The notes under the pieces were generated by a model that searched no databases, had not been told where the DNA came from, and worked only from the letters and a program-made list of their open reading frames with translations. Below, piece after piece: positions 29,339-32,158 of a stretch of 32,158 nucleotides of DNA. The DNA is from Mesorhizobium sp. M7A.T.Ca.US.000.02.2.1 (GTDB lineage: Bacteria > Pseudomonadota > Alphaproteobacteria > Rhizobiales > Rhizobiaceae), in contig NZ_RZTT01000011.1 in the NCBI RefSeq assembly GCF_003996995.1, forward strand, positions 1 through 32,158, written 5' to 3'. Within the stretch, counting starts at the first letter, position 1. Each line of letters opens with the position of its first letter. The position numbers were made by a program, and so were the translations under genes.

Positions 29339-29974
29339 CTAAATGGCGTCCAGTCGAAACGACACCAATTTGATGGAGCGCTTGTAAATGTCGCTGGCGG
29401 CCTGGCTGGGCGGGATCCCGTCGAGATAGTCAAAGGTCATTTCGAACGTGCTGGCGTCCGAAAAAGCTGCGTGCGGAATGACGAACGAGACGGTTATCGG
29501 TTGCTTGCCCGACAGTGTGACCTTATGCACGGACACGCCATGCACCGAGATTATTACCCTCTGCGTCATCTGTGGCGGACGAATGACAGCGGCCATTTGT
29601 AGCGTTGCCTTGAGACCGTCGCGAAGCGGCGGTATCTGCAGGCGAAGCCGCGAGGTCTCGCCCAGCGAATGCGTGCCGTCGGCTGCCGGCCCCGACCAGC
29701 CACAAACTTTCATGCCGGCAACCCGTTTGGCGCCATCGGACCGGAAGGACACTGTCTGGCCGAGTGAGTAGCTGCCAATGGCATCGCGGTTGAGGCATGT
29801 CGTCGTGCGGTCGATGTAATAGGCACGATAGTCGGCGTGGACATTCGGATGGAGAGCCAGCGCAAGGATGGCGAGTTCGGACACGGCCAGAACCGCGGCG
29901 AGCGCGTAAGCGCCAAGCGAGATAGCGCGTCCATGGGGGTTGAGGGTGTCAGACCAAAGCAAGGTAGCCCCCAA
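29339..29974 (-). CDS. Membrane-anchored hypothetical protein of the glycosylation locus
   Basis: A 211-residue protein with one N-terminal transmembrane helix (about 19-40, ISLGAYALAAVLAVSELAIL). A presumably periplasmic beta-rich domain follows (SLGQTVSFRSDG, LRLQIPPLRDGLKATLQMAA, VHKVTLSGKQPITVSFVIPH). No catalytic motif is recognised. A beta-sandwich carbohydrate-binding-like fold would fit and is inferred only. No in-frame ATG is available; TTG at 29974, overlapping the upstream gene by 26 bases, or TTG at 29962 is the likely start. Confidence 0.65.
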   Translation of the reverse strand: MGATLLWSDTLNPHGRAISLGAYALAAVLAVSELAILALALHPNVHADYRAYYIDRTTTCLNRDAIGSYSLGQTVSFRSDGAKRVAGMKVCGWSGPAADGTHSLGETSRLRLQIPPLRDGLKATLQMAAVIRPPQMTQRVIISVHGVSVHKVTLSGKQPITVSFVIPHAAFSDASTFEMTFDYLDGIPPSQAASDIYKRSIKLVSFRLDAI

Positions 29975-31196
29975 TCCATGCCACCGTCATGAAATAGCAG
30001 GCGACCAGGAAGAGAACCAAAGCGGCGAGCCAGGTCAGTTTCGACGCCGACAACAGGACGGCCATCAACATTATCAGAGGCGCCAGCCCAATGACGTATC
30101 TGACCATGGAGGCCAGATTCGTTATCAATGGCACGAGAATGCAGATCGCGCAGAAGACCCCAGCGCCATATTGCTTGCGAGCCACCAGCACGACTGATAG
30201 CGCCAGCCCGACGATCGCTGCGAGCGCACTCCATTGCGGCGCCGTGGGCAGCCAACCGGTCTTGGGAAATGCTGAGAGTCCGTCCCATAGAAACAGGAGC
30301 GGGTTCCCAGCCACTCGTCCAAAGGCGCGTTGGACGTGCAGAAACGCAAAGCCGTCGCCGACAGTGACATACAAAAACAGGATGTAGGCAAACAAGCCGG
30401 CAGGCGAGATAAAGATAGCGACGAGCTGATCCGATCGACCGAGCACCCAACGCGGAAAGGAGAGTGGTGAGCCGCCCCGTTCGCGATGCTGCTGGAACAT
30501 TTGAATGACGGTCGCAAAGACGACAAGGACCCCAACGAGCCTCGTTGCCGAGAGGAGCGCTGACGAGACGCCAGCGACGGGATAGCTGGAGCGTTTGAGT
30601 GCCAGGAAGACAATCGAGGTCAGGAGCACGAAAAGAGGTTCGGAAAGGAAAGTTGTGTAGTGGAAGGAGAACGGGCCGCTAAGCAGAAAAGCGCAGTACA
30701 GTACATAGGCCCGCATGTTCTTCTCCAACAGCGGCCATGCCACCAGACACGCGGCGTAGCTGCATGCAATCGAAGTGATCGTCGCGACCAGTATCGTGGC
30801 GAAGGGGAAAATCGCCCGGATCACCGCTACCAGCATCGGATAGAATGGAAAGAAGCCCCATCGTCCGACGTTGCTTTGGTTTGGGATGGGAAAGCGCTCG
30901 TAGCCGCGTTCGGAAATATCCAGATACCAGTGGCAATCCCATCGGCAGAGCGCACGAGCATAAGACTCGAAGCCTGGTTCCGCCAACGTTGAAGCAACAG
31001 CGGCATAACGAATAGCAAGTCCGGCGACACCGAACAGGAGCGGGACTGTCACGACCGCTGCCGCTACCATGTGGCGCTTGTTGATCGTCGAGCCGTAGTC
31101 GGGGAAAATCTCGAACTGCTCTGGGTGGTCTTTCGAGGGTGCATGGCGGGGGCTCTTGATGGCCGTGACGAGATTCTCAGTCCCGGATTTTCTCAT
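29949..31196 (-). CDS. PIG-V-like GT-C mannosyltransferase family protein
   Basis: A 415-residue multi-pass membrane protein. RWDCHWYLDISERGYERFPI (about 83-102) matches the catalytic-loop motif (WDxxHY/WxxIAxxGY) of PIG-V-like GT-C enzymes, which use polyprenyl-phosphate sugars on the outer face of the membrane. The motif WGFFPFYPMLV follows at about 112-122. About nine to ten hydrophobic segments are visible. The ATG at 31196 overlaps the stop of the upstream small gene (ATGA at 31193-31196). Together with the GT2 and GtrA genes it suggests lipid-linked glycosylation of an envelope component; the acceptor is unknown. Confidence 0.85.
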   Translation of the reverse strand: MRKSGTENLVTAIKSPRHAPSKDHPEQFEIFPDYGSTINKRHMVAAAVVTVPLLFGVAGLAIRYAAVASTLAEPGFESYARALCRWDCHWYLDISERGYERFPIPNQSNVGRWGFFPFYPMLVAVIRAIFPFATILVATITSIACSYAACLVAWPLLEKNMRAYVLYCAFLLSGPFSFHYTTFLSEPLFVLLTSIVFLALKRSSYPVAGVSSALLSATRLVGVLVVFATVIQMFQQHRERGGSPLSFPRWVLGRSDQLVAIFISPAGLFAYILFLYVTVGDGFAFLHVQRAFGRVAGNPLLFLWDGLSAFPKTGWLPTAPQWSALAAIVGLALSVVLVARKQYGAGVFCAICILVPLITNLASMVRYVIGLAPLIMLMAVLLSASKLTWLAALVLFLVACYFMTVAWIGGYLALV

Positions 31197-31480
31197 AGCA
31201 GAGCACCGGCGCGGCACGTTTCCATCCTCTGATGGGGGCCAAATTCCGCCGTGACCAAACCGCCGACCGTGGCCTTGCCATCTTCATTGTCAACCGGCGG
31301 GGCGTGTCCGATGGGGTTCAACTTGTCCGGCGCCGTTGCCTTCTTCGGCGTGTCGATCGAGAAGAGGAAGTTGTAGGTCGCAACGCCGACGCTGGCCCGA
31401 CGGTCGTCGAGCAGTTCCAGATGGGTGACGCCTATCGTCACCTCGTGGCCAAAGTCGATGCCAGTCTGTTCCCGCACCAT
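31193..31480 (-). CDS. Small hypothetical protein coupled to the PIG-V-like gene
   Basis: A 95-residue frame, MVREQTGIDFGHEVTIGVTH then LELLDDRRASVGVATYNFLF and SIDTPKKATAPDKLNPIGHA. No membrane segment, no recognised family and no good ribosome site. The four-base stop-start overlap with the next gene is the main reason to accept it. It may instead be the remnant of a longer gene. Confidence 0.45.
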   Translation of the reverse strand: MVREQTGIDFGHEVTIGVTHLELLDDRRASVGVATYNFLFSIDTPKKATAPDKLNPIGHAPPVDNEDGKATVGGLVTAEFGPHQRMETCRAGALL

Positions 31481-31640
31481 GTGAGGGATTCTGGAGCGCG
31501 GCTGGCGATCGTCAAGAGGTTGCTAATATTCGAGCGGCGAAGGGCAACAAATCTTTGGCCCTGCTTCTAAGCGAGCGTTTGGAGAATACCCGCGGTGCGT
31601 ATCGGGAAAGGGCGTGGTCGGCTATCGAATCAGTGCTCAA
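31481..31640. other. Divergent intergenic region
   Basis: Between the minus-strand glycosylation operon and the plus-strand epimerase. No exact EcfG site and no small gene were seen. Confidence 0.4.
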
Positions 31641-32158
31641 ATGGAGATCCCGCAACTTCAGATGCCGATGATCAGACCTCTCAAACGTTCTACGCAATCC
31701 CAACAAGTGCTGGTTACGGGAGGTTCCGGCTTCCTCGGTATGTACTGTATTTTGCGGCTGCTCGATCTTGGATATCGGGTTAGATGCACTGTACGCTCGC
31801 TGACACGCGAACCAGAAGTTCGTCGTACACTCGAGCAGATGGGCGCATCATCAATTGGCGCTTCTCTTTCCTTCATCGAGGCAGATTTGAGTGCCGATCC
31901 CGGTTGGGATGATGCCGCCGCCGGTAGCTCCTACGTGCTACATGTCGCCTCTCCATTTTCCGTTGGACAAAAGGATGGCAATATTGACACCATCGGCATC
32001 GCCAGATCTGGCACACTACGAGTGTTGCGAGCAGCACATGAAGCGAAGGTTAAACGGCTGGTGATCACATCGTCATTCGTTACCATGAGTTACGCTCGCG
32101 AAATGGACACCGCTGAACTCACTGAGGCCGATTGGAGTGACTTGAGCATTCCCACTCT
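31641..32158 (+). CDS. NAD(P)-dependent epimerase/reductase, extended SDR (partial)
   Basis: Runs off the window end; 172 codons are present. VLVTGGSGFLGMYCILRLLD (about 23-42) is the extended-SDR nucleotide site TGxxGFxG. It is followed by GYRVRCTVRSLTREPEVRRT, an FIEADLSADPGWDDA segment, VLHVASPFSVG and VKRLVITSSF, the pattern of dihydroflavonol-4-reductase/cinnamoyl-CoA-reductase-like enzymes. The catalytic YxxxK lies beyond the window. The codon choice is less GC-biased than the other genes (many ATT, GGT and AGA-type codons), which may indicate transfer. The ribosome site is weak. Confidence 0.85.
   Translation, partial: MEIPQLQMPMIRPLKRSTQSQQVLVTGGSGFLGMYCILRLLDLGYRVRCTVRSLTREPEVRRTLEQMGASSIGASLSFIEADLSADPGWDDAAAGSSYVLHVASPFSVGQKDGNIDTIGIARSGTLRVLRAAHEAKVKRLVITSSFVTMSYAREMDTAELTEADWSDLSIPT

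Noticed and set aside
1-32158. CRISPR array, rRNA or integrative-element ends
   Set aside because: No regularly spaced direct repeats, no rRNA-like sequence and no attachment-site duplication were noticed on reading through.

Overview
The window looks like chromosomal or replicon DNA of a Rhizobiales alphaproteobacterium, most likely Mesorhizobium or a close relative. The evidence is high GC with strong GC bias at third codon positions, rhizobial small-protein families (DUF6894, a DUF768-like protein, an Ndi-type stress protein), a Ku protein, and many copies of the alphaproteobacterial general-stress promoter. No rRNA, tRNA, CRISPR array, phage or intact insertion sequence was seen.

Layout. 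(1) 1-4205: a plus-strand terminal oxidase operon: subunit I, subunit III, a small membrane protein, a CtaG-type assembly factor and a membrane-anchored cytochrome c. Subunit II is not in the window. (2) 4284-6199: a minus-strand envelope-stress operon: a 24-residue membrane peptide, an Ndi-like protein, a Holin-X/YqjD-like membrane protein and a DUF3618-type protein. (3) 6664-11497: a glycan module: a five-bladed-propeller glycosidase-like protein, a glycosyltransferase plus UDP-galactopyranose mutase, and a clan-A glycoside hydrolase. (4) 11888-26902: a long island of mostly small stress proteins: Ku, a Thr-rich secreted protein, a Crp/Fnr regulator, DUF6894 proteins, a thioredoxin-reductase-like flavoprotein, a YciE-like ferritin-fold protein, a SIR2-domain protein, a metallophosphoesterase and several paralogous small-protein sets. 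(5) 27158-31480: a polyprenyl-phosphate-sugar locus (DPM1-like GT2, methyltransferase, GtrA, PIG-V-like GT-C enzyme and neighbours). (6) 31641-end: a truncated NAD(P)-dependent epimerase/reductase.

The unifying signal is the ECF sigma factor EcfG/RpoE2 promoter. By eye I found 15 exact GGAAC-N17-GTT sites, against about one expected by chance on both strands (my rough estimate). All 15 lie upstream of genes between 6.2 and 25.5 kb. The region therefore reads as a contiguous general-stress regulon for envelope and glycan remodelling, DNA end joining, redox and iron handling, and a second-tier Crp/Fnr regulator. Several sites lie inside longer open frames and correct the translation starts of Ku and several small genes.

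Two items stand out as possibly undescribed. One such promoter (18220-18244) has no protein gene behind it. About 8 bases downstream begins an approximately 86-nt stretch that folds into a hairpin with a C-rich anti-Shine-Dalgarno loop and ends in a rho-independent terminator, so it is a candidate general-stress small RNA. The other (25342-25366) heads an operon of two small proteins and a SIR2-like protein related to those of anti-phage defence systems, which suggests a stress-inducible NAD-linked module.
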